Shown: piece after piece, positions 42,681 through 51,643 of the stretch
Numbering within the stretch: the stretch's first letter is position 1
Layout of the letters: each line of letters begins with the position of its first letter
Assembly: GCF_001547995.1 (NCBI RefSeq)
Contig: NZ_AP014690.1
Span: forward strand, 310,001-374,000
DNA from: Asaia bogorensis NBRC 16594
Lineage (GTDB): Bacteria; Pseudomonadota; Alphaproteobacteria; Acetobacterales; Acetobacteraceae
Length of the DNA: 64,000 nt
Direction of reading: 5' to 3'
Position numbers and translations under genes: made by a program
Notes under the pieces: model-generated
The model's input: only the letters and a program-made list of their open reading frames with translations
Told to the model about the DNA's origin: nothing
Databases searched by the model: none

Positions 42681-45014
42681 TCAGAAATTATAGCGCAGAT
42701 CGCAGCCGATCCAGCGTGGCGTCTGAAGGAACTGCACGCGGGAATTATCCGAGCCTGTGAAGGAATAGGTGTTGCCGTGCTTGTTGAGCATGTTGTCGAC
42801 ATACACGGCGGCCGTCCATTTGCCGGTTTTCGGCCCCACCTCCATCCGCATCCCGAAAGAGCTGATCTTGTCGGTCACGCCATTGGGGTCACCCAAGGCC
42901 ACCAGCATATTGTCTTTCCAGGTATAGCTGGTCTGGAGCGTCATGCGATAGGCGCGGGGCAGGTCGATGCCATAACGTGCCACGGCATTCCAGGAGAAGC
43001 GCGGGGCGAAAGGCAGCACCGAATGAGCGGTGACGGAGGAAAGCAGCGGCAGACCGCCGATATCATTCACCGCATTGGTCGCCTGTGCATCGAGATAGGC
43101 AAAGGAGCCGCGCAGATCGAGATTGGGGATCAGATCATGCAATGTGCTCGACAATTCGCCGCCGCGGGTACGGGCACGGGGGATAGGCCCAAGGCTGAGT
43201 GAGGTGATGTTCATGGGCATTTCAGCCACGAACAGCGTCTGGCGGTTGTGATATTCGTAATCGAACAGCGCGCCTTCGATCTGCACATGGTTGTGCAGCA
43301 GGCTTGTCTTGGCGCCGACTTCATAAGCGATCATGTTTTCAGGACGCACATAATCGAGTGCCTGAGGGGCAGAAACAGGGGCCGCAAAATAGGCGCCCGC
43401 CTTGTAGCCGTTGGAAATGGTGGCATAGACCTGTGTGCCGGGCATGATAGTGTAACGCAGCCCCACGCGCCCTGTCAGGCGGGCATAGGAATGGGTGGTG
43501 TCGAGGCGTGAGAGATAGGCACCCTTGGTCGTGAGTGCGCCAGCATCGTCGATCGTCCCGCCATTGAAGCCACGATCATCCCAGGAGAAACGGCCCGAGG
43601 CGATGAAATCGAGATTACGCAGCACATTGGTGACCGTGTTGATATAGAGCCCGGTCGAGACATTCTGCTGCACGAAACGGTCTGTCAGATTGCCGTTGGG
43701 CACGCCGAGCAGAAAGGAACGGTAGCTCGTATAGGCCCCGTTGATCTTGTCCCAGGATTCATAGACGCCCACCGTCAGGTGAAAACGTTTCGCCAGATCC
43801 ATCCTGAGATGCATGTCATGGGACTGGGCGAGGGACGTGTCATTCCAGTGATAATCACCGACGTTGATTGATTCGCCATCGTAATTATCATAATCGCTGC
43901 GACGGAAGGCGTCGAAGGCGGTGGTCGAGACGAACTGCCCCCAGTTGAAATCATGGGTGTAATTGATCGAGACGCCGCCGCCATTTTCGTTACGGCCGAC
44001 GCGGTTCGTACCCACATTGACCGCGTTATAGGACGCATTTGGCCCCACACCCACCGTTCCGGTCGGAAAGCCGTTGACCGCATCGCCATCCGTATCCTGC
44101 GGCGACATCGAAATGCCCTTGTCGCGCGTGTAATGGATGTTCAGCAAAAGGCTGGAACGGTCATCGATCAGAAAGCGCGTGAGATTGCGCAAGCCCAGCT
44201 GATCCTGCGAGCCATAGCGTTTGTTCGTGTGGATATCGCGCTGCCAGCCATCGCCATTGATATAGGAAAAGGCGGTGCGGTTCTGGACACGGTCGGAGAT
44301 CGGCACATTGACCGCTGCACTCGCCGTGTTGGTGCCATAGCTGCTATAGCCCCAATCCACATAGCCGCCGAATTTGCCATCGGGCTTGACCGTCTCGACC
44401 GCAATGTTCCCACCTGTCGAACTGCGCCCGTAATCGAAACCCTGCGGCCCCTTCTCGACGGCGACGGACTGGGTGTCGAACATCTGCCCCGTATAGAACA
44501 CGGGATAGGGGGCAAAGACGCCGTCCTGATAGATGCCGATCCCGCCCATGTTATTGCCGGTATAATCGTCGAGCCCGATCCCGCGGATCGAGAAGACAGG
44601 CGTGCTGCCCGAAGTGGCATTCACCGCGGTAAGGCCCGGCGTATAGGCTGCAATATCCTTGGGGCTGGTGATGTGCAGTTCCTGCAACTCGCGGCCACTC
44701 AGCACATTGACCGTGGCCGCCGTTGTCAGGAAGCGCTGAGCGCGTGATCCCGTGACCTGAATGGCCTCCGGGTCGGAATGGGGTGCTGCATGGCGCCAGG
44801 CATGGGTGCTGCTGCGCGGCGTATGGGTGGCGCGGGATGGGGAAGCGCCATGAAGGGGATGATTGGGTGTCGTGGTGTACGGGCTTGTTGCTGCATGGGC
44901 CACACCGCCCATACAGGACCCCTCCAATCCCGAGCCAACCAGAACGATCCCGGCAGAGAGCGAAAGCGCCGTGCTGGTGAGGCGGCGAAATCCTTTGGGC
45001 AGGCGCGTCATCAT
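42681..45014 (-). CDS. TonB-dependent outer-membrane receptor (777 aa)
   Basis: The receptor has a signal peptide (TSTALSLSAGIVLVGSG region, cleavage near AHA at residue 41). A TonB box-like EAIQVTGSRAQ follows near 83, then a plug with SPKDIAAYTPGLTAVNATSGSTPVFSIRGIGLDDY, KGPQGFDYGRSSTGGNIAVET, and a barrel ending IGCDLRYNF. It resembles FpvA/FhuE-less, short-plug receptors of the type annotated for carbohydrates, thiamin or xenobiotics. Encoded first in a tight run with the isomerase, oxygenase and aldolase, it probably brings their substrate through the outer membrane, with the ABC importer acting next. GGGAG lies upstream of ATG 45014. Confidence 0.88.
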   Translation of the reverse strand: MMTRLPKGFRRLTSTALSLSAGIVLVGSGLEGSCMGGVAHAATSPYTTTPNHPLHGASPSRATHTPRSSTHAWRHAAPHSDPEAIQVTGSRAQRFLTTAATVNVLSGRELQELHITSPKDIAAYTPGLTAVNATSGSTPVFSIRGIGLDDYTGNNMGGIGIYQDGVFAPYPVFYTGQMFDTQSVAVEKGPQGFDYGRSSTGGNIAVETVKPDGKFGGYVDWGYSSYGTNTASAAVNVPISDRVQNRTAFSYINGDGWQRDIHTNKRYGSQDQLGLRNLTRFLIDDRSSLLLNIHYTRDKGISMSPQDTDGDAVNGFPTGTVGVGPNASYNAVNVGTNRVGRNENGGGVSINYTHDFNWGQFVSTTAFDAFRRSDYDNYDGESINVGDYHWNDTSLAQSHDMHLRMDLAKRFHLTVGVYESWDKINGAYTSYRSFLLGVPNGNLTDRFVQQNVSTGLYINTVTNVLRNLDFIASGRFSWDDRGFNGGTIDDAGALTTKGAYLSRLDTTHSYARLTGRVGLRYTIMPGTQVYATISNGYKAGAYFAAPVSAPQALDYVRPENMIAYEVGAKTSLLHNHVQIEGALFDYEYHNRQTLFVAEMPMNITSLSLGPIPRARTRGGELSSTLHDLIPNLDLRGSFAYLDAQATNAVNDIGGLPLLSSVTAHSVLPFAPRFSWNAVARYGIDLPRAYRMTLQTSYTWKDNMLVALGDPNGVTDKISSFGMRMEVGPKTGKWTAAVYVDNMLNKHGNTYSFTGSDNSRVQFLQTPRWIGCDLRYNF

Positions 45015-45177
45015 GAAAAGGACTCCCGTCAGTGGCTTCCCAGTCATTGAAGAGGCGAAACGACATCCTGTTCGATTGAAAAAAACCAAACCTCACTTTG
45101 TCAGATCGTTACCCATATCGCGTCATTCATGGAATTATGGCAAATCTTCCGGGATCACGCGTTTTGAGACGCCTTTG

Positions 45178-45939
45178 TCACGTGTGGTGAATCATCTGGT
45201 CCAGAAACTGGCGCGCACGGGCCGTATCGGGTGCTGTGAAAAACTTCTCCGGGGGGGAAGCCTCCAGCACGACGCCCTTGTCCATGAACACCACGCGGTC
45301 GGCAATATGGCGCGCAAACCCCATTTCATGCGTGACGCAGATTGTGGTGATGCGTCGCTCAGCCAGGGCGTTGATAATGCTGATCACACCCTTGATGGCT
45401 TCCGGGTCCAGAGCCGCAGTAGGTTCGTCGAAGAGAATGATATCGGGCGCCATGCACAGGGCGCGGGCAATCGCGACACGCTGCTGCTGCCCGCCTGAAA
45501 GCTGGATCGGGTATTTATCGGCCTGTTCGCCGATACCCACCTGCTCCAGATAGCCTCGGGCGAGCGATTCCGTTGCATCGCGATGGGCCTTGCGGACAAG
45601 ACGCGGGGCGAGTGTGCAGTTTTCCAGCACGGTGAGGTGCGGAAAGAGATTATAATTTTGGAACACCATCCCCACTGCCCCGCGCAGCAGGGGCAGGCTT
45701 GTCTTGTTGTCGATCACCTCACCATCGATCATGAGCACCCCACTATCATGGGGCTCGATACGGTTCAGTGTGCGGATAAAGGTCGATTTCCCTGATCCTG
45801 ATGGCCCCAGAACGACAATTTTCTCGCCATGATCGATATCGAGGCTCACCCGGTCCAGCGCGAGAAACTCGCCATAGAATTTGCTGAGCTTGCGCAGGCT
45901 GAGGGCGCAATCGGGGTTGGGGGGCAGATTATGCAACAT
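45178..45939 (-). CDS. Polar amino-acid-type ABC importer ATPase
   Basis: The 253-residue ATPase is of the GlnQ/HisP type: Walker [14 protein letters not shown] near residue 44, [15 protein letters not shown] near 90, signature [15 protein letters not shown] near 147, Walker [14 protein letters not shown] and THEMGFAR near 205, all characteristic of polar amino-acid importers. It overlaps the fused binding-protein/permease gene by 11 bases, so the two form one importer. The substrate is probably a charged or polar amino compound. Confidence 0.93.
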   Translation of the reverse strand: MLHNLPPNPDCALSLRKLSKFYGEFLALDRVSLDIDHGEKIVVLGPSGSGKSTFIRTLNRIEPHDSGVLMIDGEVIDNKTSLPLLRGAVGMVFQNYNLFPHLTVLENCTLAPRLVRKAHRDATESLARGYLEQVGIGEQADKYPIQLSGGQQQRVAIARALCMAPDIILFDEPTAALDPEAIKGVISIINALAERRITTICVTHEMGFARHIADRVVFMDKGVVLEASPPEKFFTAPDTARARQFLDQMIHHT

Positions 45940-47536
45940 GGTTTGATGTCTCCACAGCTGCGGTGCCAGCCGCTGCCCTGTCTGCAGGGTTTTCCGTGGT
46001 CATCCCGGGTCTGGCGGCGCTCCCGGCGCGGCTTGCCCAGACAAAGCGTGTTTCAATGCGCTTTTGCAGGTGCAGGAAGGCAAATACCATCACAAGGTAA
46101 TAGACCAGCGCCGCAGCGTAATATTCGGTAAACTCGAAGCTTCGCGCCACCTGAACCTGCGTGATGAACAGCAGCTCCTGCAGGGAGATGACCGAAGCCA
46201 GCGAGGTTGTCTTGAGCAGTGAAATGAATTCATTGATGGTAGGCGGCAGTGCCACGCGCAGGGCCTGGGGAAAGATCACATGGCGGTAGATCTGTGCCTG
46301 ACTCATGCCCAGAGCCTGCCCCCCTGCCAGCTGTCCGGGGTCGATGGCGCTCAGCGCCGCCCGATTGATCTCGACCTGATAGGCCGATTCATTGATCGAC
46401 AGACAGATCCATGTGGCCAGAAAAGGCGAAAACCAGCTCTCGCGAAATACCGGAAAGAATTGCGGCAGCGCATTCCAGATGAAGAGAAGCTGCAGCAATG
46501 TCGGCGCACCACGAAAAACGGCGACGTAGGCCCGCAGGAAAGGATGCCAGAGTGAGCGCGGGGCATTGAGTTTCAGGGCAATGGGAATGGAAATAACGAT
46601 GGCCGCTGCATGAGAGGCGAGCGCAATCGCCAGCGTCATGACGGCGCCCTTGAGGAACGCCATCGAAAAAAGGGCTGAGAAAAACGTGGTTGTGTTGAAG
46701 CGCGGTCTTTCACTGTGCACACCGAGCGCCGCTCGAGCAGCCGGGCCGACATTCCATTTTTTCTCAAGGGCTGCGATCTTGCCCTGCTGCTTCAGCGTGG
46801 CGATGGCCCCATCCAGCAGCGCCTTGTCCTGCCCGGTGCGGCGCAGATAGATCGCGAACTCCGAATAGCCCGGTAGGGAAGGGGTGAAGATGACATGGAG
46901 CTTGCTGCCCAGCTGGGCCTGTCGATAGAAAAGCTCGACATCCTGACTCAGGAAATTCTGTGACCGTCCAACCAGAACCTGCTGCACCACCTGATCTTCG
47001 CTCGGATATTGCTGAAGCATGATCGGGGCCTTGCCGCGTGCAGCCAGGCCCTGGTTGATTTCCTCGATACGGGCGGCATAGCTCGTGCCTGATTCAACAG
47101 CGAGGCTCTGCCCCGCGAGGGCGTCGAAACTACTTACCGAAGCGATCTGGCTGGGGGCCACCACAACCGGCGAGGTTTCGAGATAGGCAACCGCATCAAA
47201 CAGCCGCTCGCGCGACGCCTGTTTGAGCACCCCGCTCATGACCAGACTGCACCGCCCCGCCCCGAGGCTCGGGAAAAGCCCTGTGAAATCCATCGTCTCG
47301 AACTGAACGGGGACATGCCAATAGGCGCCCAGCTCACGCGCCAGCGCGATATCGAACCCGTCCAGCGCCGAGAGATCTGCCCCGTTGACGAATGTCATGG
47401 GGGGCAGGGTCGGATTGGTGCAGATACGCAGCGTTCCGTTTTCGATGAAGGCCGGGCGTTCCTGGGCATAGCCTGAAGCTGGCGAGAGGAACACGACCAG
47501 CAGCGCGAGGCAGGCGATGAGGCGGCGCATCAGCAT
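45929..47536 (-). CDS. Fused ABC substrate-binding protein and permease
   Basis: One 535-residue chain contains a signal sequence (LIACLALLVVFLSPASGYAQ), then a periplasmic binding-protein domain (residues 30-270: GTLRICTNPTLPPMTFVNG, SLGAGRCSLVMSGV, a duplicated-lobe layout). A HisM/GlnP-type permease domain with five helices follows at about 285-500 (LKGAVMTLAIALASHAAAIVISIP, RGAPTLLQLLFIWNALP, GQALGMSQAQIYRHVIFPQALRVALPPTINEFISLLKTTSL with the EAA loop). Fusion tethers the binding protein to the membrane. The domain order and family point to uptake of polar amino acids or related nitrogen compounds. It starts within the last codons of the LysR gene. Confidence 0.92.
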   Translation of the reverse strand: MLMRRLIACLALLVVFLSPASGYAQERPAFIENGTLRICTNPTLPPMTFVNGADLSALDGFDIALARELGAYWHVPVQFETMDFTGLFPSLGAGRCSLVMSGVLKQASRERLFDAVAYLETSPVVVAPSQIASVSSFDALAGQSLAVESGTSYAARIEEINQGLAARGKAPIMLQQYPSEDQVVQQVLVGRSQNFLSQDVELFYRQAQLGSKLHVIFTPSLPGYSEFAIYLRRTGQDKALLDGAIATLKQQGKIAALEKKWNVGPAARAALGVHSERPRFNTTTFFSALFSMAFLKGAVMTLAIALASHAAAIVISIPIALKLNAPRSLWHPFLRAYVAVFRGAPTLLQLLFIWNALPQFFPVFRESWFSPFLATWICLSINESAYQVEINRAALSAIDPGQLAGGQALGMSQAQIYRHVIFPQALRVALPPTINEFISLLKTTSLASVISLQELLFITQVQVARSFEFTEYYAAALVYYLVMVFAFLHLQKRIETRFVWASRAGSAARPGMTTENPADRAAAGTAAVETSNHVA

Positions 47537-48513
47537 GTCTCTTCCAGAATGGCGCGGAAGGTTTCGGCCATGAGCCCGTTTTCCGGGGTGGGATGTATCA
47601 GGAAGTAGAAATGATTCACCAGATGCAGGTCATTGAACACGATATGGCGCAGCCTGTCCTGCTGGACCATCTGCGTCACGAACAGCTCGGGCAGAAAACC
47701 GACATACATGCCCGACAGGATCAGCAGGGCGCGTGAGTCGATATTATCGGCGCGCGCCGCAAAATTCATGGAGGGGCGCAGTTCATCCCATCGCGGGGAA
47801 GATGCGGCATCGCTGACACTGATCATGCGTGCCTCGGCGAGGGCGGCGATATCGATCGTGTCTTCCGGGCGGTCAAAAAGCGGATGGCGGGCGCCGCAGT
47901 AAAGATTGGACCGTTCGCTGAAGAGGGCGGTTGCTTCCATTTCGGGCTGCTGGTGCGGATAGAGCGTAATCCCGGCCGTTGCCGTCCCGTTACGCACGGC
48001 AAATTCCACATCGCGTGTCGAGGCCGAGCGCACATCCATCTCAACCGCAGGATAGCGGCTGGTAAAGATCTGGATGGCCCGCAACAGGGCGGTTTCGCCA
48101 TGAAACTGGATGTTGTCGGGCAGATAGAGGCAGAACCGTCCCGAGAGCGTTCCGCTGACATCATTGATGCGCTGCTGGAACAGATCGATATCGGTAAAAA
48201 GGCGCGTCGTGGCATCGAGTACCCCCTGGCCCTCATTCGTCAGGGCAAAACCCGCGCGCCCACGGTGGCACAACACCATGCTCAGCCGGTTTTCAAGGGC
48301 GGCAATGTCAATGCTGATCGAGGATTTGCTCTTGCCCAGCGCCAGTTCTGCCGCAGCGAAACCGCCATGCTGGGCCACGCAGGCAAAGACACGCAGAAGG
48401 CGCAGATCGACCTCGGCGATACGCCCCTGAAACCCGCTGGCGCGAGGTGGGCGTCGTGGCGTGGCGTTGGGGCGGATACGTGACAAAGGCGGGAATCCTG
48501 CTTCAGCAAACAC
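47530..48513 (-). CDS. LysR-type transcriptional regulator
   Basis: A 327-residue LysR protein with an N-terminal helix-turn-helix (DLRLLRVFACVAQHGGFAAAELALGKSKSSISIDIAALENRL) and a periplasmic-binding-like sensor domain from about residue 120. The GTG at 48513 gives 35 residues before the usual start, and a TTG start around residue 10 is possible. The stop overlaps the fused transporter gene by seven bases, so regulator and importer are co-transcribed. A LysR-type dyad lies 142 bases upstream and equally far from the divergent hydrolase gene, the expected geometry for a regulator of both. Confidence 0.9.
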   Translation of the reverse strand: MFAEAGFPPLSRIRPNATPRRPPRASGFQGRIAEVDLRLLRVFACVAQHGGFAAAELALGKSKSSISIDIAALENRLSMVLCHRGRAGFALTNEGQGVLDATTRLFTDIDLFQQRINDVSGTLSGRFCLYLPDNIQFHGETALLRAIQIFTSRYPAVEMDVRSASTRDVEFAVRNGTATAGITLYPHQQPEMEATALFSERSNLYCGARHPLFDRPEDTIDIAALAEARMISVSDAASSPRWDELRPSMNFAARADNIDSRALLILSGMYVGFLPELFVTQMVQQDRLRHIVFNDLHLVNHFYFLIHPTPENGLMAETFRAILEETC

Positions 48514-48654
48514 GTGATGATATCTCCCCTTGCGACACGATCAACCGTTCATCTGCCAGCCTTCTGTCGGGCTTTGGCAAAAGCCAGGTCGGTTACAGGG
48601 AGTATGCCGGGTGGAGCGCAGGCGATAATTTATGAAACGCCAAACCAAACTCCA

Positions 48655-48671
48655 TCTCATTGTAATTGAGA
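48655..48671. promoter_or_regulatory. Textbook LysR-type operator in the divergent gap
   Basis: TCTCATTGTAATTGAGA is a perfect TCTCA-N7-TGAGA dyad containing the T-N11-A core (T48657, A48669). It lies at the centre of the 299-base gap 48514-48812, 142 bases from each gene start. The rest of the gap holds AT-rich promoter sequence on both sides and no gene. Confidence 0.65.
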
Positions 48672-48812
48672 AATGATCCAGTGGCTTCTAGCCTCGCTCA
48701 TACCTGACGGGCGTTGATGGCCTGCCAGATGCCTCATCGGGCCTTGCGTCAGGCAGGGTCGCAGCCGGCAGAACCTGCCCCGCCGGGTCTGCCTTCAACA
48801 GGAGCGCCGTGC

Positions 48813-49679
48813 ATGACTGCCAATCGCTGGTTCATTGATAGCGAAACCGGAACATTGTCGGATGTGCTGCTCTGCCCGCCTGATTTCTACACCTGGAACC
48901 CGAGCAACGATATCGCCATACGCACCCTTGCCACGGGCGCACGTCCGGACCCGGCAAAGCTGAAAGCGCAATTTGCCGGGTTGGTACACGTGCTGGAAGA
49001 GGCTGGCGTTCATTGCCATTTCCTCACCCCGCGGGAGGGCCAGCCCTATCAGGTCTATACACGCGATTCGTCGCAAACGACCCCATGGGGCACGGTTGTC
49101 ACGCGCCTGATGCGCCCCGAGCGCCAGCCCGAGCAGGAGGGGATCGAGGCTTTTTACGCCGAAGACGAGATCACCGGATACTGCACCGAGGGTTATGTCG
49201 AGGGGGGTGATATCCATATCATCCGTCCCGGCCTGGTTGTGGTGGGTGTCAGTGGCGGCCGTACAACCGTCGAGGGGGCGCAGGCCTTTCTCAAGCCTTT
49301 CGAAGCGGCAGGCTGGATATGCCGCATGGTCCATTTCCCCGAGCATTTCCTGCATCTGGATGTGATTTTCACGATGGTGACCGAAGGCCTCGCCATTGGC
49401 GTCACGGATGTGCTGGAGGATGAAGACCTTGCCTGGTTCGAGGCGCAGGGCATCCGTATTCTTCCCGTGACCTACAAGGAGGCCATGCGTGATATGGCGT
49501 GCAATGTGCTGGCGCTGGGTGAGGGGCGTGTGGTGAGCCCCCGACATTCGCGCCGCGTCAACGCCATGTTGCGCGATCATGGTCTGACCGTGCTGGAGCC
49601 TGAACTTGACGAGTTCTCGCAAGGCGGTGGCAGCATACACTGCATGACGATGCCGCTCAGACGTGCCAGTCTGGCCTGA
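48813..49679 (+). CDS. Arginine-deiminase/DDAH-superfamily hydrolase
   Basis: The 288-residue protein is of the guanidine-modifying superfamily: Arg84-Asp85 (TRDS), E130-GGD, catalytic His181 with Asp183 (HLDVIF) and the nucleophile Cys277 (GGGSIHCMTMPLRR). All catalytic groups needed to hydrolyse a guanidino or amidino carbon are present. The length fits dimethylargininase better than arginine deiminase (about 410). The true substrate may be a modified arginine or another guanidino compound, giving a ureido product or an amine. GGAG precedes ATG 48813. It faces the LysR-importer operon across a shared operator and is followed by a hydroxyacid dehydrogenase gene. Confidence 0.85.
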   Translation: MTANRWFIDSETGTLSDVLLCPPDFYTWNPSNDIAIRTLATGARPDPAKLKAQFAGLVHVLEEAGVHCHFLTPREGQPYQVYTRDSSQTTPWGTVVTRLMRPERQPEQEGIEAFYAEDEITGYCTEGYVEGGDIHIIRPGLVVVGVSGGRTTVEGAQAFLKPFEAAGWICRMVHFPEHFLHLDVIFTMVTEGLAIGVTDVLEDEDLAWFEAQGIRILPVTYKEAMRDMACNVLALGEGRVVSPRHSRRVNAMLRDHGLTVLEPELDEFSQGGGSIHCMTMPLRRASLA

Positions 49680-49723
49680 CGACACGGTATCATGTTTTTT
49701 GATGCAGGCAGGAGAGCGTATTC

Positions 49724-50674
49724 ATGGCACCACGTCTGATCATCAGTGCTGATGGGCCGGAAGCCTTTGCAGGCTGGCGCGATTCCTTTGCCACCCATGC
49801 GCCCGATATCGAGATCCTGTCCTGGTTCGATCCTGCCACGCCCCGTGATGCGGCGCAGTATGCGCTGGTCTGGGAGGCCGATGACGATGATTTGCGCGCC
49901 ATGGGGCATCTGCACGGTATCCTGTGCACGGGCGCAGGCGTCAATCACCTCGTCAGAAGTCCGGCCTTTCCCCGTCATGTGCCGCTCGTGCGCATGGGGG
50001 GTGGCGATACGGCGCGGCTGATGGCCGATTATGTTTTATGGGCGTGCATGACCCTCTTGCGTGATGCCCGGACATGGGCCTTGCAGCAGGCGCGGCATGA
50101 ATGGGCGCGTAATCTGGTTTCGCGTACCAGCGCCAATACCCGCGTCGCTGTGCTCGGTTATGGGCAGATCGGGGCGGTGGTGGCGCAAAGCCTAGCGCGT
50201 GCCGGATTTGAAGTCTGCGCCTGGCGTCGCTCGCGAGGGGAAACCGCAGACGGGCCTGTCAGTCTTTTCAGCGGGTCGCAAGGGCTTGAGCATGTTCTCG
50301 GTCAGGCCGATCTGCTGGTCAATCTCCTGCCCAGCACCCCCCAGACACGACACCTCCTGAACGAGGCAACCCTAACGCAATTGCCGCGCGGTGCAGGGCT
50401 TATCAATGTCGGTCGTGGCGATCATCTGGTAGAGGCCGATCTGCTGGCCCTGCTGGATGCGGGGCATCTCTGCGGTGCCGTGCTGGACGTGGTGGCCGAA
50501 GAGCCCCTGTCTACGCATTCGCCGCTATGGGATCACCCGGCCATCACGCTGACCCCCCACGTGGCCTCCGAAGCCTCACGGGAGGAACAGGTCCGTTATG
50601 TGGCGGAGGTTATTCGTGAGATGGAACGCGGGGGAAATCCGTCGCTTCTCTATGACCACCAGCGTGGGTACTGA
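49724..50674 (+). CDS. D-2-hydroxyacid dehydrogenase, GhrA-like
   Basis: The 316-residue protein has the D-isomer 2-hydroxyacid dehydrogenase fold: a catalytic-domain start, Rossmann motif VAVLGYGQIGAVVAQSLARAGF near residue 142, LPSTPQTRHLLNEATL near 204, NVGRGDHLVE near 226 with the catalytic Arg, VLDVVAEEPL near 253, and LTPHVASE with the catalytic His near 276. It resembles glyoxylate/hydroxypyruvate reductase A. It probably reduces a 2-oxoacid made by the pathway of the neighbouring genes. GGAGA is upstream; the gap from the hydrolase stop is 44 bases, so one operon is likely. Confidence 0.88.
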   Translation: MAPRLIISADGPEAFAGWRDSFATHAPDIEILSWFDPATPRDAAQYALVWEADDDDLRAMGHLHGILCTGAGVNHLVRSPAFPRHVPLVRMGGGDTARLMADYVLWACMTLLRDARTWALQQARHEWARNLVSRTSANTRVAVLGYGQIGAVVAQSLARAGFEVCAWRRSRGETADGPVSLFSGSQGLEHVLGQADLLVNLLPSTPQTRHLLNEATLTQLPRGAGLINVGRGDHLVEADLLALLDAGHLCGAVLDVVAEEPLSTHSPLWDHPAITLTPHVASEASREEQVRYVAEVIREMERGGNPSLLYDHQRGY

Positions 50675-50853
50675 CTGCTTCGCTCATGCGCGGCTGGGTG
50701 ATCTGCGCAAGCCCTGACGGGTATGTGGCTCGCCCCATGGGGCAACTGTCTGTCAGTGTCCCGGTATGATTTTACCCCTGCGTTTTTCCCGTCGCCCGGC
50801 ATTATGCTAGAATGGCTTTCCTGCAATGGTGGCAGGTATGGCAGGGGAGTATT

Positions 50854-51597
50854 ATGCGCAGGGTCGTCATCAACAGGGCATGTGATACGGAGAGACTGCA
50901 GGCATTTCGGCTTGCCAATGCCCATATGCCCGATATTGAACGCGTTGAGGGAACAGAGGGGCGCGATATCCCGCTCGCGTCACTGGTCGAGCGTGGCATG
51001 GCCGATGCCGGGCTGGTCTATAAGCCTGGCGCCATAGGGGCAGCCTTGTCCCATCTGGGGTTGTGGAGCCATGCAGCGCATCAGAACGAAGCACTGATGA
51101 TTTTCGAGGATGACGCCCTGTTGTGCCGAAACTTCGAGGCGGAATCCGCGCGATTGATCGCGACCCTTCCGCCCGAGTGGGACGTTGTCCTGCTGGGTTA
51201 TAATTTCAATGCACCGATCACGATCGACGCCTTGCCAGGCGTGACACGCAGCGTGATCACGTTTGATGAGCGGCGCATGCAGAAAAACGCTGCATCGTTT
51301 GTGGCGCAGGATCGTCAGAGCGTTGCCTATCGTCTGCTTCAGGCGTTCGGTCTATGCGCCTATGTGGTGTCGCCCAAGGGCGCGCGCCGGCTGCTCGAAT
51401 GTTGTCTGCCGCTGCGGGCGCAGGAATATCAGCAACTCGGTCTGGATCGGATGGTGCGTAATGTCGGTATCGACGTCGTGACGTCCTATTATTTTTCCCA
51501 GCTAGAGGCTTATGGCGCTTTTCCGCCGCTTGCCCTCTCGCCCAATGACAAGACGATCTCCACTATCAGCCCACGCGTGACAGGCCGCCTGGTCTGA
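50854..51597 (+). CDS. Glycosyltransferase family 25 protein
   Basis: The 247-residue protein matches LPS-type family 25 glycosyltransferases: RVVINRACDTERLQAFRLAN at the start, GAIGAALSHLGLWSHA near residue 57, the nucleotide-sugar DxD-like FEDDALL near 84, WDVVLLGYNFN near 106 and YVVSPKGARRLLE near 168. It likely adds a sugar to a surface glycan. GGGGAG precedes ATG 50854. It is isolated between the hydroxyacid dehydrogenase and the iol regulator and shares no obvious pathway with either. Confidence 0.85.
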   Translation: MRRVVINRACDTERLQAFRLANAHMPDIERVEGTEGRDIPLASLVERGMADAGLVYKPGAIGAALSHLGLWSHAAHQNEALMIFEDDALLCRNFEAESARLIATLPPEWDVVLLGYNFNAPITIDALPGVTRSVITFDERRMQKNAASFVAQDRQSVAYRLLQAFGLCAYVVSPKGARRLLECCLPLRAQEYQQLGLDRMVRNVGIDVVTSYYFSQLEAYGAFPPLALSPNDKTISTISPRVTGRLV

Positions 51598-51643
51598 AGC
51601 CGGATGCGGGATTTCCAGTACGCCGGCGCGCTCTGCTGATCGC

